A DNA stretch of 41,083 nucleotides from Haloplasmataceae bacterium (lineage in GTDB: Bacteria > Bacillota_I > Bacilli_A > Haloplasmatales > Haloplasmataceae), in NCBI GenBank assembly GCA_029240795.1, contig JARDZP010000022.1:1-41083 (forward strand). The letters are read 5' to 3'. Within the stretch, counting starts at the first letter, position 1. Each line of letters begins with the position of its first letter. Below the pieces are notes generated by a model that made no database searches, was not told the origin of the DNA, and saw nothing but the letters and a program-made list of their open reading frames with translations. Shown here one piece after another: positions 1 to 7,762 of the stretch. The position numbers and the translations under genes were made by a program.

Positions 1-518
1 ATAAAGGAATACTTACACCAATGCGTGAAAATATTGTTGGACACCTTGATAAAAGCCATGTAACAGTTCATACATATCCTGAAAGTCATCCTGATAATAA
101 CATTAGTACTTTTAGAGTAGATATAGATGTTTCAACTTGTGGTACAATTTCACCCATTAAAGCGTTAGATTTTTTAATAAATAGTTTTGATTCAGATATT
201 ATTACCATTGATTATCGTGTAAGAGGATTTACTCGTGACTTAAATGGTGCAAAACATTTTATTGATCATGATATTAATTCAATTAGAGATTATATTAATA
301 AGGATATATTAAAAAAATATTATTCAATGGATGTTAATATGAATCACCAAAATTTCTTTCATACAAAAATGATGATTGATCATTTTGATTTAGATAATTA
401 TTTGTTTAATATAACAGAAAAAGATTTATCTAAACATGAACGCGATGAAATAATTGGTAAGCTTAATCGTGAAATGTTTGAAATATTTAATGGTATGAAT
501 TTACCACTCATTAAATAA
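1..518 (+). CDS. speD: S-adenosylmethionine decarboxylase proenzyme, E. coli type (5' end missing)
   Basis: Pyruvoyl enzyme that decarboxylates S-adenosylmethionine to give the aminopropyl donor for spermidine. The reading frame is open from base 3, so the ATG at 21 is an internal Met and the N-terminal part lies before the window. What remains matches the C-terminal part of the long (about 264 residue) E. coli-type SpeD: the self-cleavage site HLDKSH, with the Ser that becomes the pyruvoyl group at bases 54-56, followed by VHTYPESHP, STCG.ISP.KAL, TIDYRVRGFTRD.NG and KHFIDH. The stop is followed after 13 bases by speE, so the two form an operon and supply consecutive steps. This is the long Gram-negative-like type, not the short SpeH type common in Bacillus. 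Identity is certain; only the 5' end is unseen. Confidence 0.95.
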   Translation, partial: KGILTPMRENIVGHLDKSHVTVHTYPESHPDNNISTFRVDIDVSTCGTISPIKALDFLINSFDSDIITIDYRVRGFTRDLNGAKHFIDHDINSIRDYINKDILKKYYSMDVNMNHQNFFHTKMMIDHFDLDNYLFNITEKDLSKHERDEIIGKLNREMFEIFNGMNLPLIK

Positions 519-531
519 TTGGAGGTATTCT

Positions 532-1386
532 ATGGAACTATGGTTTTCTGATGAACAAACAGAAAATGTTCGTTTATCACTTAAAGTAAAAAGACATTTT
601 TATACGGATAAAAGTGATTTTCAACAAATCGATTTTTTTGAAACAGATGAGTTTGGAAAGTTTTTTACGCTTGATGGAAAGATTATGGTAACTGAAAAAG
701 ATGAATTTATATATCATGATATGATTACACACGTTGCACTTGCCACTAATCCTAATATTAGAAATGTTTTGGTAATAGGCGGAGGCGATGGGGGTTCAGT
801 TAGAGAACTAAGTAGATATCATCATATTGAGAAAATTGATATGGTTGAGATTGATGAATTAGTTGTAAGAACTTGTCAAAAATATTTACCAATTACAGCT
901 TCTAAGTTAGTTGACCCACGTGTAACATTATATTTTGAAGATGGTTTAAAGTTTGTTCAAGATAAAGAAAATTTATATGATTTAATTATTGTTGATTCTA
1001 CTGATCCAGTCGGTCCTGGTGAAGGGCTATTTACAAATGATTTTTATACAAATTGTTTTAAAGCTTTAAAAAAAGATGGAATCCTTGTAAATCAACACGA
1101 AAGCCCATTTTATAATAAACAAGCACATGAAATGAAACGAGCTCATGCGAAAATAAAACAATTATTTCCGATTTGTAAAGTATTTCAAGCCCATATTCCT
1201 ACTTATGAATCTGGACATTGGTTATTTGGCTTTGCTTCCAAGAAGTATGATCCAATCAAAGATTTTCAAAAAGAGACTTGGGAAAAGTTCGGTTTAAAAA
1301 CAAAATATTATAATACCGATTTACATTTAGGTTGTTTTGCCTTACCCACTTATGTCCGTGATATGTTAAATGAAGTTAATGAATAA
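532..1386 (+). CDS. speE: Spermidine synthase (polyamine aminopropyltransferase)
   Basis: Transfers the aminopropyl group of decarboxylated SAM to putrescine in the cytosol. It has 284 residues, the usual size. An N-terminal beta-strand domain (1-60) is followed by a Rossmann methyltransferase-like core with GGGDGG at 83-88, an acidic end of strand 2 (VEID, 105-108) and the catalytic-loop signature DSTDPVGP at 155-162. The start ATG has a GGAGG 7 bases upstream. It directly follows speD, so decarboxylated SAM is made and used by the same operon. A strong hairpin just after the stop ends the unit. No oddities seen. Confidence 0.97.
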   Translation: MELWFSDEQTENVRLSLKVKRHFYTDKSDFQQIDFFETDEFGKFFTLDGKIMVTEKDEFIYHDMITHVALATNPNIRNVLVIGGGDGGSVRELSRYHHIEKIDMVEIDELVVRTCQKYLPITASKLVDPRVTLYFEDGLKFVQDKENLYDLIIVDSTDPVGPGEGLFTNDFYTNCFKALKKDGILVNQHESPFYNKQAHEMKRAHAKIKQLFPICKVFQAHIPTYESGHWLFGFASKKYDPIKDFQKETWEKFGLKTKYYNTDLHLGCFALPTYVRDMLNEVNE

Positions 1387-1387
1387 T

Positions 1388-1413
1388 CCACAGTTTACTG
1401 TGGGTTCTTTTGT
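1388..1413 (+). terminator. Rho-independent terminator of speDE
   Basis: CCACAG and CTGTGG form a 6-7 bp stem directly after the speE stop, followed by a T-rich tract. Confidence 0.85.
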
Positions 1414-1475
1414 ATTTATATTGATATTTGGATAATAATAATAAGGTAAATTAAACAAATAAATGGAGGTATAAA

Positions 1476-1913
1476 ATGGATGATCAATTAGTAGAATTTT
1501 TAAATACTCAAGTAGCAAATTGGACTGTTTTATATATGAAACTACATAACTATCATTGGTTTATAACAGGAGCTCATTTTTATCAACTTCATGAATTATT
1601 TGAAAAATTATATAATGAAGCTCATGAAAATCTTGATTCGTTAGCTGAAAGAGTTTTAATCTTAGGTGAAGAACCTGTCGCAACACTGGCTGATGTTTTA
1701 AGTTTAGCTACTATTAAAGAAGCTACTGGTGAAGAATCAGAAGAAGAAATGTTAGATTCAATTATTAATGATTTTCAACTCGTAGTGGCAGATTTAAGCG
1801 AAGGTTTAAATGTCGCAACTGATGAAGGTGACGATGTTACTATTGATATTTTAGTAGGAATTCAAGGAAAGCTACAAAAACATTTGTGGATGTTAATATC
1901 TACTCTTGCGTAA
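1476..1913 (+). CDS. dps: Dps-family ferritin-like DNA protection protein
   Basis: Twelve-subunit mini-ferritin that oxidises iron with peroxide and stores it, protecting DNA. It has 145 residues and is all helical. The ferroxidase ligands keep the exact spacing of Listeria innocua Dps: H27, H39, D54 and E58 (H31, H43, D58, E62 there), within LHNYHWFITG and HENLDSLAERV. There is no Lys-rich N-terminal tail, so direct DNA binding is doubtful and the main role is probably iron and peroxide detoxification. The start ATG has a GGAGG 7 bases upstream. It is a single-gene unit between two terminators. No clear PerR or Fur box was recognised upstream. Confidence 0.93.
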   Translation: MDDQLVEFLNTQVANWTVLYMKLHNYHWFITGAHFYQLHELFEKLYNEAHENLDSLAERVLILGEEPVATLADVLSLATIKEATGEESEEEMLDSIINDFQLVVADLSEGLNVATDEGDDVTIDILVGIQGKLQKHLWMLISTLA

Positions 1914-1940
1914 TGAAGGTTATAATTAATTAAACGAAAG

Positions 1941-1976
1941 AAGTGGTTCAATAAAAATTATTGAATCACTTTTATA
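1941..1976 (+). terminator. Terminator after dps
   Basis: A 13 bp stem with one G-T pair (AAGTGGTTCAATA with TATTGAATCACTT), a short A loop and a following T-rich tract, 27 bases after the stop. Confidence 0.85.
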
Positions 1977-2151
1977 TTTATAAGTTTATAAAAAAAGACT
2001 TATCAGTACAATAAGCTATTTCAACCACTTAGTTGGTACTTAATATATAGTTTAAAATCATTCAATTTTTTGTTTTTTTTAACCTACATGAAACGAGTGG
2101 TTAATTTCTTTCATATAATAAATATCATGCAACTTAGAGGGGGAAACTTAT

Positions 2152-3996
2152 ATGTGTGGTATTTTAGGATGGATTAATCTAGAATCAGATTTGAAATCCA
2201 ATAGAGGAATAATAAGTGAAATGTTAAAAACACTAGCTAGAAGAGGTCCGGATGAAAATGGTATTGAAGTATACGATCATGCGCTTTTAGGACATAGAAG
2301 GTTAACGGTAGTGGACCCTGCTGGTGGAAAACAACCAATGAGTAAACTTATTGGGGATCATAAATATACCATTGTTTATAATGGTGAATTATATAATACA
2401 GAAGATGTCAGAAACCTTTTGCTCGCAAAAGGCTATACTTTTAATGCTTATTCTGATACTGAAGTATTATTAATAGCATTTATTGAATGGAAAGAAAAAT
2501 GTCTGGAATATATAAATGGGATCTATTCATTTGCGGTTTGGAATGAAAAAGAAAATTATTTATTTATGGCGCGTGATCCTCTAGGAGTTAAACCATTATT
2601 TTATGGCGTTAAAAATAATTCTTTATTGTTTGCTTCTGAAATAAAAGCATTATTGAAACATCCATTTATTGAACCAGTAGTTAACGAAGAGGGATTATTA
2701 GAAATTTTTGCTTTAGGACCGGCTAGATCGTTAGGTTCAGGAATATTTAAAGATATTAAAGAAGTTCCACCAGGACATTTTCTAAAATATACAAAAGAAA
2801 ATATTAAACTAGTTGAATACTGGACACTTAAAGCTATGGAACATGAAGAGGATTTAGATACAACAATTGAACATACTCGTGAACTACTAATTGACGCGAT
2901 TGAAAGACAATTAGTAGGAGATGTACCCATTTGTACATTTTTATCAGGTGGATTAGATTCAAGTGCAATCTCAACTATCGCTGCTAACTATTTTCAAAAA
3001 CAAAATCGAGGAATATTAGATACCTATTCAATTGAATATATTGATAATAATAAGTTTTTTGAAAAAAGTTTATTTCAACCTGACTCTGATGAAGTTTGGG
3101 TTGATGTTATGAGTAATTTTATCGGAAGTAATCACAAAAGAATCGTCCTTCATAATCATGATTTAGTAAATGCACTAGATGATGCAGTTTTTGCGAATGA
3201 TTTACCTGGTATGGCAGATATCGATTCATCACTTTATTTATTTTGTAAAGAAGTTAGAAAAAATCATACCGTAGCTTTATCAGGAGAATGTGCTGATGAA
3301 ATCTTTGGTGGATATCCTTGGTATACAAATAAAGATAGTTATAATTTGAATACGTTCCCATGGGCAGAATCACTAGAAGCACGTAAAACGTTAATAGGTG
3401 GTTTAGTTAAAGATTTACCTCTCGAAGAATATGTACAAGAAAAGCATCTTGATAGTATTAGAAGGGTCCCTAAATTACCTGGAGAATCAAATGAAGATGC
3501 CAAAATGCGTGAAATGTATTATTTGAATATAAAATGGTTTATGATTACTTTACTTAATCGTAAAGATCGGATGAGTATGTCTAATAGTCTAGAAGTCCGA
3601 GTTCCATTTGCGGATTATAGAATAGTTGAATATGCTTATAATATTCCAAGGGCAATTAAATTATTAAATGGTCGTGAAAAAGGTATATTAAGAAAAGCAT
3701 TAACGGGTATTTTACCAGAAGAGGTAATATATCGTAAAAAGAGTCCGTATCCAAAAACACATCATCCGATTTACACAGAAGCTGTGCAAATGAAGATGAG
3801 AGAAATTTTAAATGATAATACTTCGCCCATACTTTCACTAATTGATAAGGAAAATGTTAAATTATTTGTTGATAGTAAAGGAGAAAGTATTAAGAAACCT
3901 TGGTATGGTCAATTAATGGCTGGACCACAAGTTATTGCCTATTTAATTCAAATCAATACTTGGTTAAAAACATATCAAGTAAAACTTGATTTATAG
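2152..3996 (+). CDS. asnB: Asparagine synthase, glutamine-hydrolysing
   Basis: Makes asparagine from aspartate, ATP and glutamine-derived ammonia. An N-terminal class II glutaminase domain begins MCGILGW, with the nucleophile Cys2 exposed after Met removal; RGPDE and GHRRLTVVD follow. The C-terminal synthetase domain carries the ATP-pyrophosphatase loop SGGLDSS at 265-271, SGECADEIFGGY and the RKDRMSMSNSLEVRVPF region. At 614 residues it equals the length of Bacillus AsnO. The start has a GAGGGGGA Shine-Dalgarno. A TATAAT at 2114-2119 could be the -10; no good -35 is visible. No Asn T-box leader was found in the 240-base leader. Monocistronic, ended by a terminator. Confidence 0.95.
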   Translation: MCGILGWINLESDLKSNRGIISEMLKTLARRGPDENGIEVYDHALLGHRRLTVVDPAGGKQPMSKLIGDHKYTIVYNGELYNTEDVRNLLLAKGYTFNAYSDTEVLLIAFIEWKEKCLEYINGIYSFAVWNEKENYLFMARDPLGVKPLFYGVKNNSLLFASEIKALLKHPFIEPVVNEEGLLEIFALGPARSLGSGIFKDIKEVPPGHFLKYTKENIKLVEYWTLKAMEHEEDLDTTIEHTRELLIDAIERQLVGDVPICTFLSGGLDSSAISTIAANYFQKQNRGILDTYSIEYIDNNKFFEKSLFQPDSDEVWVDVMSNFIGSNHKRIVLHNHDLVNALDDAVFANDLPGMADIDSSLYLFCKEVRKNHTVALSGECADEIFGGYPWYTNKDSYNLNTFPWAESLEARKTLIGGLVKDLPLEEYVQEKHLDSIRRVPKLPGESNEDAKMREMYYLNIKWFMITLLNRKDRMSMSNSLEVRVPFADYRIVEYAYNIPRAIKLLNGREKGILRKALTGILPEEVIYRKKSPYPKTHHPIYTEAVQMKMREILNDNTSPILSLIDKENVKLFVDSKGESIKKPWYGQLMAGPQVIAYLIQINTWLKTYQVKLDL

Positions 3997-4002
3997 AAAA
4001 TT

Positions 4003-4049
4003 AAAAGAATATAGAAGTAATAAAAAAATTCTATATTCTTTTTTATTTT
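4003..4049 (+). terminator. Terminator after the asparagine synthase gene
   Basis: A 14 bp perfect AT-rich stem (AAAAGAATATAGAA with TTCTATATTCTTTT) and a T tract, starting 6 bases after the stop. An extended -10 (TGATATAAT, 4051-4059) for the next gene abuts it. Confidence 0.85.
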
Positions 4050-4050
4050 G

Positions 4051-4059
4051 TGATATAAT
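4051..4059 (+). promoter_or_regulatory. Extended -10 promoter element for the PH-like gene
   Basis: TGATATAAT is a perfect extended -10 about 30 bases before the GTG start. The -35 region overlaps the preceding terminator and is poor, as is usual for extended -10 promoters. Confidence 0.5.
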
Positions 4060-4090
4060 AAATTTGATATAGAAAACAAGAGGTGTTAAG

Positions 4091-4621
4091 GTGAAAATAA
4101 ATACACTTAAAAATAAAATAAATGAAGTAAAAACAAGAAGTAATCTAATTTATGACTTAAAACGCAAAGAAGTACAAGTATTATCAAAAGAAATCAGTGA
4201 AGATGAAGAAATACTATATATCATTAGTTTTCTTACTGGATTACGCAGGCAACATTATATTGTATTAACTAGTAGTACGCTCTATTGGTTGAAGAAAAAT
4301 AAAATAGTTGAAAAATTAAAACTCGATGATATAGAAATATCACATATAGAAATCGAAGAAGATGTTGTAGGAAAAATAATAATAAAAACTGATAAAAAAG
4401 TATTAGAATTTAACATATATAATCTTGATATAAAAAAACTTGTTGATCAGATTAAACTTAAGAACAAAGAATTAGTTTTTAACAAACAATTTATCGAAAA
4501 AGAACAAGAAATACCAAGTAGTAAATCTAAAATTGTATTAAGTTTAATTATTGTAGGTGTTATTTTCTTATCAGTTGTTTTACTTGTTCTCTATTTAATG
4601 ATAAAATTGAATTTATTATAG
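4091..4621 (+). CDS. Tail-anchored protein with a PH-like domain
   Basis: I do not recognise a specific family. Residues 35-120 read like a bacterial PH-like (YokE/bPH type) beta domain: EEILYIISFLTGLRRQHYIVLTSSTLYWL, then alternating beta strands (DDIEISHIEIEE, KIIIKTDKKVLEFNIYN) and a closing amphipathic helix. The last 30 residues hold a single strongly hydrophobic segment, so the protein is probably tail-anchored with the domain in the cytosol. The GTG start is preceded by AAGAGGTG. It is monocistronic, and the neighbours give no hint of a role. The PH call is by eye only. Confidence 0.75.
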   Translation: MKINTLKNKINEVKTRSNLIYDLKRKEVQVLSKEISEDEEILYIISFLTGLRRQHYIVLTSSTLYWLKKNKIVEKLKLDDIEISHIEIEEDVVGKIIIKTDKKVLEFNIYNLDIKKLVDQIKLKNKELVFNKQFIEKEQEIPSSKSKIVLSLIIVGVIFLSVVLLVLYLMIKLNLL

Positions 4622-4634
4622 ATTATTTAATCAA

Positions 4635-4766
4635 TTATTCTTTTTTCATATGATTAAACCCTATTCTATATTCTTCGGTATTTAGATTATTATTTCGTTG
4701 AAATCCAAAATTATGGGAGTATTCAATGATCTTTCTAATCTTTTTACATTTTATCACTTCTCCCAT
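4635..4766 (-). CDS. Possible 43-residue small protein
   Basis: A short minus-strand frame, from ATG at 4766 to TAA at 4635, encodes a basic, protein-like sequence beginning MGEVIKCKKIRKIIEYSHN and ending YRIGFNHMKKE. The composition looks coding (mixed charge, aromatic residues) rather than random AT. There is no good Shine-Dalgarno, only an A-rich stretch with one AAG. A TATGAT-like -10 lies about 20 bases upstream. It may be a small gene or the C-terminal remnant of a lost longer gene. No family recognised. Confidence 0.3.
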   Translation of the reverse strand: MGEVIKCKKIRKIIEYSHNFGFQRNNNLNTEEYRIGFNHMKKE

Positions 4767-4812
4767 TAACTTTTTTTAAATCTTATCATATATATAAAAT
4801 AGAAACATTAAT

Positions 4813-4865
4813 AATAATGAACTAAAGAGTATATTCATATAGATATACTCTTTCGTTCATTATTA
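4813..4865. terminator. Bidirectional terminator downstream of tpx
   Basis: A long hairpin (AATAATGAA with TTCATTATT, then AAAGAGTATAT with ATATACTCTTT) that reaches into the tpx stop codon. It can end tpx on the minus strand and any readthrough from the plus side. Confidence 0.75.
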
Positions 4866-5357
4866 TAGAAGTTGATCTACTGAATTTATAACAGCATCAT
4901 AATTAGGATGATTTTTGATTTCTGTTAAATATTCAACGTGTTTAACTACATTATTTTCGTCTAAGACAAAAACCGCTCTCGTTTGAAGCCTTAATTCTTT
5001 AACTAATGTACCATATTTATTAGCGAAATCAAGGTCCTTATAATCACTTAGTGTAACTACATTAGTTAACCCTGAATTACCACACCATCTCGCTTGAGCA
5101 AAGGGTAAATCATTACTTATTGTAAGAACTACCACATCTTTGTTTTGAGTTAATTTTTCATTTAAATTTCTTGTTTGAAAATCACAAACTGAAGTATCAA
5201 GTGATGGTACAACGCTTATAACTTTTACTTTATGTTTATAATCACTTAGTTTAACGGCTTCTAAATTATTATTTAATACTGTGAAATCTTGTGCTTTATC
5301 ACCTAATTTTAATTGATTACCTACTAAGGTAAGTGGGTTTCCACCAAATGTTATCAT
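4863..5357 (-). CDS. tpx: Thiol peroxidase (atypical 2-Cys peroxiredoxin)
   Basis: Reduces hydrogen and lipid peroxides in the cytosol with electrons from thioredoxin. It has 164 residues, the family length. The peroxidatic Cys58 sits in PSLDTSVCDFQTR and the resolving Cys92 in ARWCGNSG. The 34-residue spacing equals that of E. coli Tpx (C61/C95). The start ATG follows a GGAGAT Shine-Dalgarno. A single-gene unit on the minus strand. On that strand TATAAT (plus coordinates 5390-5395) can serve as the -10. With Dps and the Prx6-type enzyme it makes three peroxide-handling genes within 10 kb. Confidence 0.96.
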   Translation of the reverse strand: MITFGGNPLTLVGNQLKLGDKAQDFTVLNNNLEAVKLSDYKHKVKVISVVPSLDTSVCDFQTRNLNEKLTQNKDVVVLTISNDLPFAQARWCGNSGLTNVVTLSDYKDLDFANKYGTLVKELRLQTRAVFVLDENNVVKHVEYLTEIKNHPNYDAVINSVDQLL

Positions 5358-5537
5358 TTTTATATCTCCTTTATTGTTTTTATATTTTTATTATACTTTG
5401 CTTGGTAAATTAATATACTCTAATAATGAAGAGAAAATTATAATTATATTCACAAAATAATGAAAATGTTATTGTTTAGAATATAGGATAATAATTACTA
5501 TATCATGTGAAAAAAATAGCAAAATATTCTGGTATTA

Positions 5538-5566
5538 TTTACTAAATATTTTATATATGCTATAAT
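5538..5566 (+). promoter_or_regulatory. Promoter of the NfeD-flotillin operon
   Basis: TTTACT (5538-5543), a 17-base spacer and TATAAT (5561-5566) preceded by TGC (extended -10), about 27 bases before the ATG. Confidence 0.6.
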
Positions 5567-5592
5567 TTCTTTAAAGAAAGGGGGAAAAAATA

Positions 5593-6174
5593 ATGTTTAA
5601 TTTTAGTGAGTATTCGAGTTTAGATTATGGATATTTCTATATTGCGATTGCTGGAACACTATTTCTAGTTTTGCAGTACTTGTTCACTTTCCTTGATATT
5701 GGCGACCACTTAGATGCTGATACTAATTACGATGGAAATGCAGATGGATTTGATTGGTTAAGTTTTGGACTTCCGTTTAATTTATTTACATTAAAAGGAA
5801 TAATTGCGTTTGTCGCAGTATTTGGATGGACTGGACTTAGTTTAAGTAGAAATGATACGAGTTTTTTAGTATCCTTTATATTCGCGTTTTGCGCAGGGTT
5901 TATTATGATGTTAATTGTTGCTTTAATTTATTACGGTGCTGAAAAACTAGGTGAAAATGGAAATATTGAATTTGAAAAGTCAATCGGTAAACAATGTGAG
6001 GTTTATATTCCTATACCAGCTAGTAACACAGGTACAGGTAAAGTGCAAATAGTATTAAATGATTCGCTACGTGAGATTGAAGCTGTTACAGAAGGTGAAC
6101 ATCTTAAAAGTGGTGAAATTGTAAAAGTTGTTAAAATAATTAATGATAAGTTAGTTGTCGAAAAAATAAATTAA
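5593..6174 (+). CDS. NfeD-family membrane protein (YuaF-like)
   Basis: Membrane partner of flotillins. It has 193 residues: an N-terminal membrane segment (about 17-35), an acidic extracytoplasmic loop rich in Asp/Asn (42-55), two further membrane helices (about 65-82 and 90-112), and a C-terminal beta-rich OB-fold-like domain (about 125-193; FEKSIGKQCEVYIPIP, GTGKVQIVLNDSLREIEAV, LKSGEIVKVVKI). This is the short-type NfeD layout without a protease domain. The flotillin gene follows after 12 bases, as in Bacillus yuaFG. The start has a GGGGG Shine-Dalgarno. Confidence 0.85.
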   Translation: MFNFSEYSSLDYGYFYIAIAGTLFLVLQYLFTFLDIGDHLDADTNYDGNADGFDWLSFGLPFNLFTLKGIIAFVAVFGWTGLSLSRNDTSFLVSFIFAFCAGFIMMLIVALIYYGAEKLGENGNIEFEKSIGKQCEVYIPIPASNTGTGKVQIVLNDSLREIEAVTEGEHLKSGEIVKVVKIINDKLVVEKIN

Positions 6175-6186
6175 TAGGAGGATTTC

Positions 6187-7575
6187 ATGGAATATTTAGT
6201 ACCTTTAATTATTATTGTCATTATCTCATTTATAGTGTTTGCAGGTGTAATGAGCCGTTATCGCAGATGTCCTGCAGATAAAATTTTAGTTATCTATGGT
6301 AGAGTGGGAAAAGGAAAAGAAGGAGATACACGTTCAGCTCGTTGTATACATGGTGGAGCTGCATTTGTATGGCCAATTATTCAAGATTATCAATACATGG
6401 ATTTAAAACCTATGTCAATTGAAGTTAATTTAACCAATGCTTTAAGTAAACAAAACATTCGTGTTGACGTTCCATCACGTTTCACAGTAGGGATTTCAAC
6501 TGAAATTGGGGTAATGCAAAACGCTGCTGAACGTTTACTAGCGCTTACTCATAATGACATTAAAGCTCTTGCTCAAGATATCTTATTTGGACAATTACGT
6601 TTAGTTATTGCGACAATGGATATTGAAGAAATAAACTCAGATAGAGATAAGTTCTTATCATATGTTTCTAAAAACGTTGAACAAGAACTTAAAAAAATTG
6701 GTTTAAAGTTAATCAACGTTAACGTAACTGACATTAAAGATGAATCAGGATATATTGAAGCATTAGGTAAAGAAGCTGCTGCAAAAGCAATCAATGATGC
6801 TCGTAAAACAGTTGCTGAAAAAACTCGTGATGGATCAATAGGTGAAGCTAACGCTAAACAAGATGAACGTGTTAAAGTTGCTGAAGCAAATGCAACAGCA
6901 GTTGAAGGGGAAAACCGTTCTAGAATCTTAATCGCTAACTCTGAAGCTACAAGACGTGAAAAAGCTGCTGAATCTGAAAGAATTGCGATTGCTGCTGAAA
7001 AAGTTCAAGCGGCTAAAGCTTTAGAAGAATCATATTCAGCCGAAGAAGATGCTGAAAGAGCTCGTGCTAAACGTGAACGTGCAACTCAAGAAGCTGATGC
7101 GATCGTTAATGCTGAAATTGAGAAACAAAAAGTTGAAATTGCTGCTGAAGCAGAAGCTGAAAGAATTAGACGTCATGCTAAAGGGGAAGCAGATGCGATT
7201 TTATATAAAATGCAAGCTCAAGCTGATGGTATTAATGAAATCTTATCTAAACAAGCTGCCGGTTTTGAAAAATTGATAAATGCTGCTAATAATGACCCAC
7301 AAGCCGCTGTTTTATTAATGATTACTGATAAATTGCCTGAACTTGTTAGAACTCAAGTTGAAGCAATCAAAAATATTAAAATTGATAAAGTTACTGTTTG
7401 GGATAGTTTAGGTGGTAATGGTGATGACACAACATCTACTGCTAAATTCTTATCTGGAATGTTAAAATCAATTCCTCCATTTGATGATGTATTTAAAATG
7501 GCAGGTTTGGAATTACCAAAAATTTTAAAAAGTGAAAAAATAGTAGAAACACCTATAATTGAAGTAAAAGAATAA
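6187..7575 (+). CDS. floT: Flotillin (SPFH/band 7 membrane scaffold protein)
   Basis: Scaffold of ordered membrane domains. It has 462 residues. One N-terminal membrane helix (4-22) is followed by an SPFH/PHB domain (about 25-200; RCPADKILVIYG, IRVDVPSRFTVGI, RLLALTHNDI). A long Glu-Ala-rich coiled coil (about 200-345, many EAEAER-like heptads) and a short C-terminal domain (about 345-462; PQAAVLLMITDKLPEL) complete it. It is 12 bases downstream of the NfeD partner with GGAGGA as Shine-Dalgarno, so both are co-expressed, matching YuaF/YuaG. Its codon usage is a little more GC-rich and regular than its neighbours, consistent with high expression. Confidence 0.95.
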   Translation: MEYLVPLIIIVIISFIVFAGVMSRYRRCPADKILVIYGRVGKGKEGDTRSARCIHGGAAFVWPIIQDYQYMDLKPMSIEVNLTNALSKQNIRVDVPSRFTVGISTEIGVMQNAAERLLALTHNDIKALAQDILFGQLRLVIATMDIEEINSDRDKFLSYVSKNVEQELKKIGLKLINVNVTDIKDESGYIEALGKEAAAKAINDARKTVAEKTRDGSIGEANAKQDERVKVAEANATAVEGENRSRILIANSEATRREKAAESERIAIAAEKVQAAKALEESYSAEEDAERARAKRERATQEADAIVNAEIEKQKVEIAAEAEAERIRRHAKGEADAILYKMQAQADGINEILSKQAAGFEKLINAANNDPQAAVLLMITDKLPELVRTQVEAIKNIKIDKVTVWDSLGGNGDDTTSTAKFLSGMLKSIPPFDDVFKMAGLELPKILKSEKIVETPIIEVKE

Positions 7576-7581
7576 TAAATT

Positions 7582-7615
7582 GCATCAGTGGAAACACTGG
7601 TGCTTTTTTGTTTTA
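7582..7615 (+). terminator. Terminator of the flotillin operon
   Basis: A 9 bp stem (GCATCAGTG with CACTGGTGC) capped by a GAAA tetraloop and followed by T6. Confidence 0.92.
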
Positions 7616-7701
7616 AATACATATCTTTTTTTGGCACTTATTAGTCTGATTTAATTAACCATTTCGGGATAATTTAAAATAAAAACAAATTAACATATTT
7701 A

Positions 7702-7731
7702 TTGTAAAATTATGACAAAACGTTTTATAAT
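7702..7731 (+). promoter_or_regulatory. Promoter of the AAA-HEPN operon
   Basis: TTGTAA (7702-7707), an 18-base spacer and a perfect TATAAT (7726-7731). Transcription would begin near 7738, so an upstream in-frame ATG at 7712 cannot be the start and translation should begin at 7763. Confidence 0.55.
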
Positions 7732-7762
7732 AATAGTATCTAAAAAAGATTGGGATGATTTT

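Noticed and set aside
2010-2150. T-box or other riboswitch before the asparagine synthase gene
   Set aside because: No T-box core (such as GGGTGGTACCGCG) or specifier loop could be found; only a short inverted repeat (CTTAT with ATAAG) is present.
2601-2930. Minus-strand open frame inside the asparagine synthase gene
   Set aside because: Lies wholly within a well-conserved enzyme domain and has no independent signals.
7049-7276. Alternative plus-strand frame inside the flotillin coiled coil
   Set aside because: Arises from the repeated GCT/GAA codons of the Glu-Ala-rich coiled coil read out of frame; no start signal.
7353-7637. Minus-strand open frame over the end of the flotillin gene
   Set aside because: No ribosome site, a composition that mirrors the flotillin codons, and it crosses the terminator; it is a shadow of the real gene.
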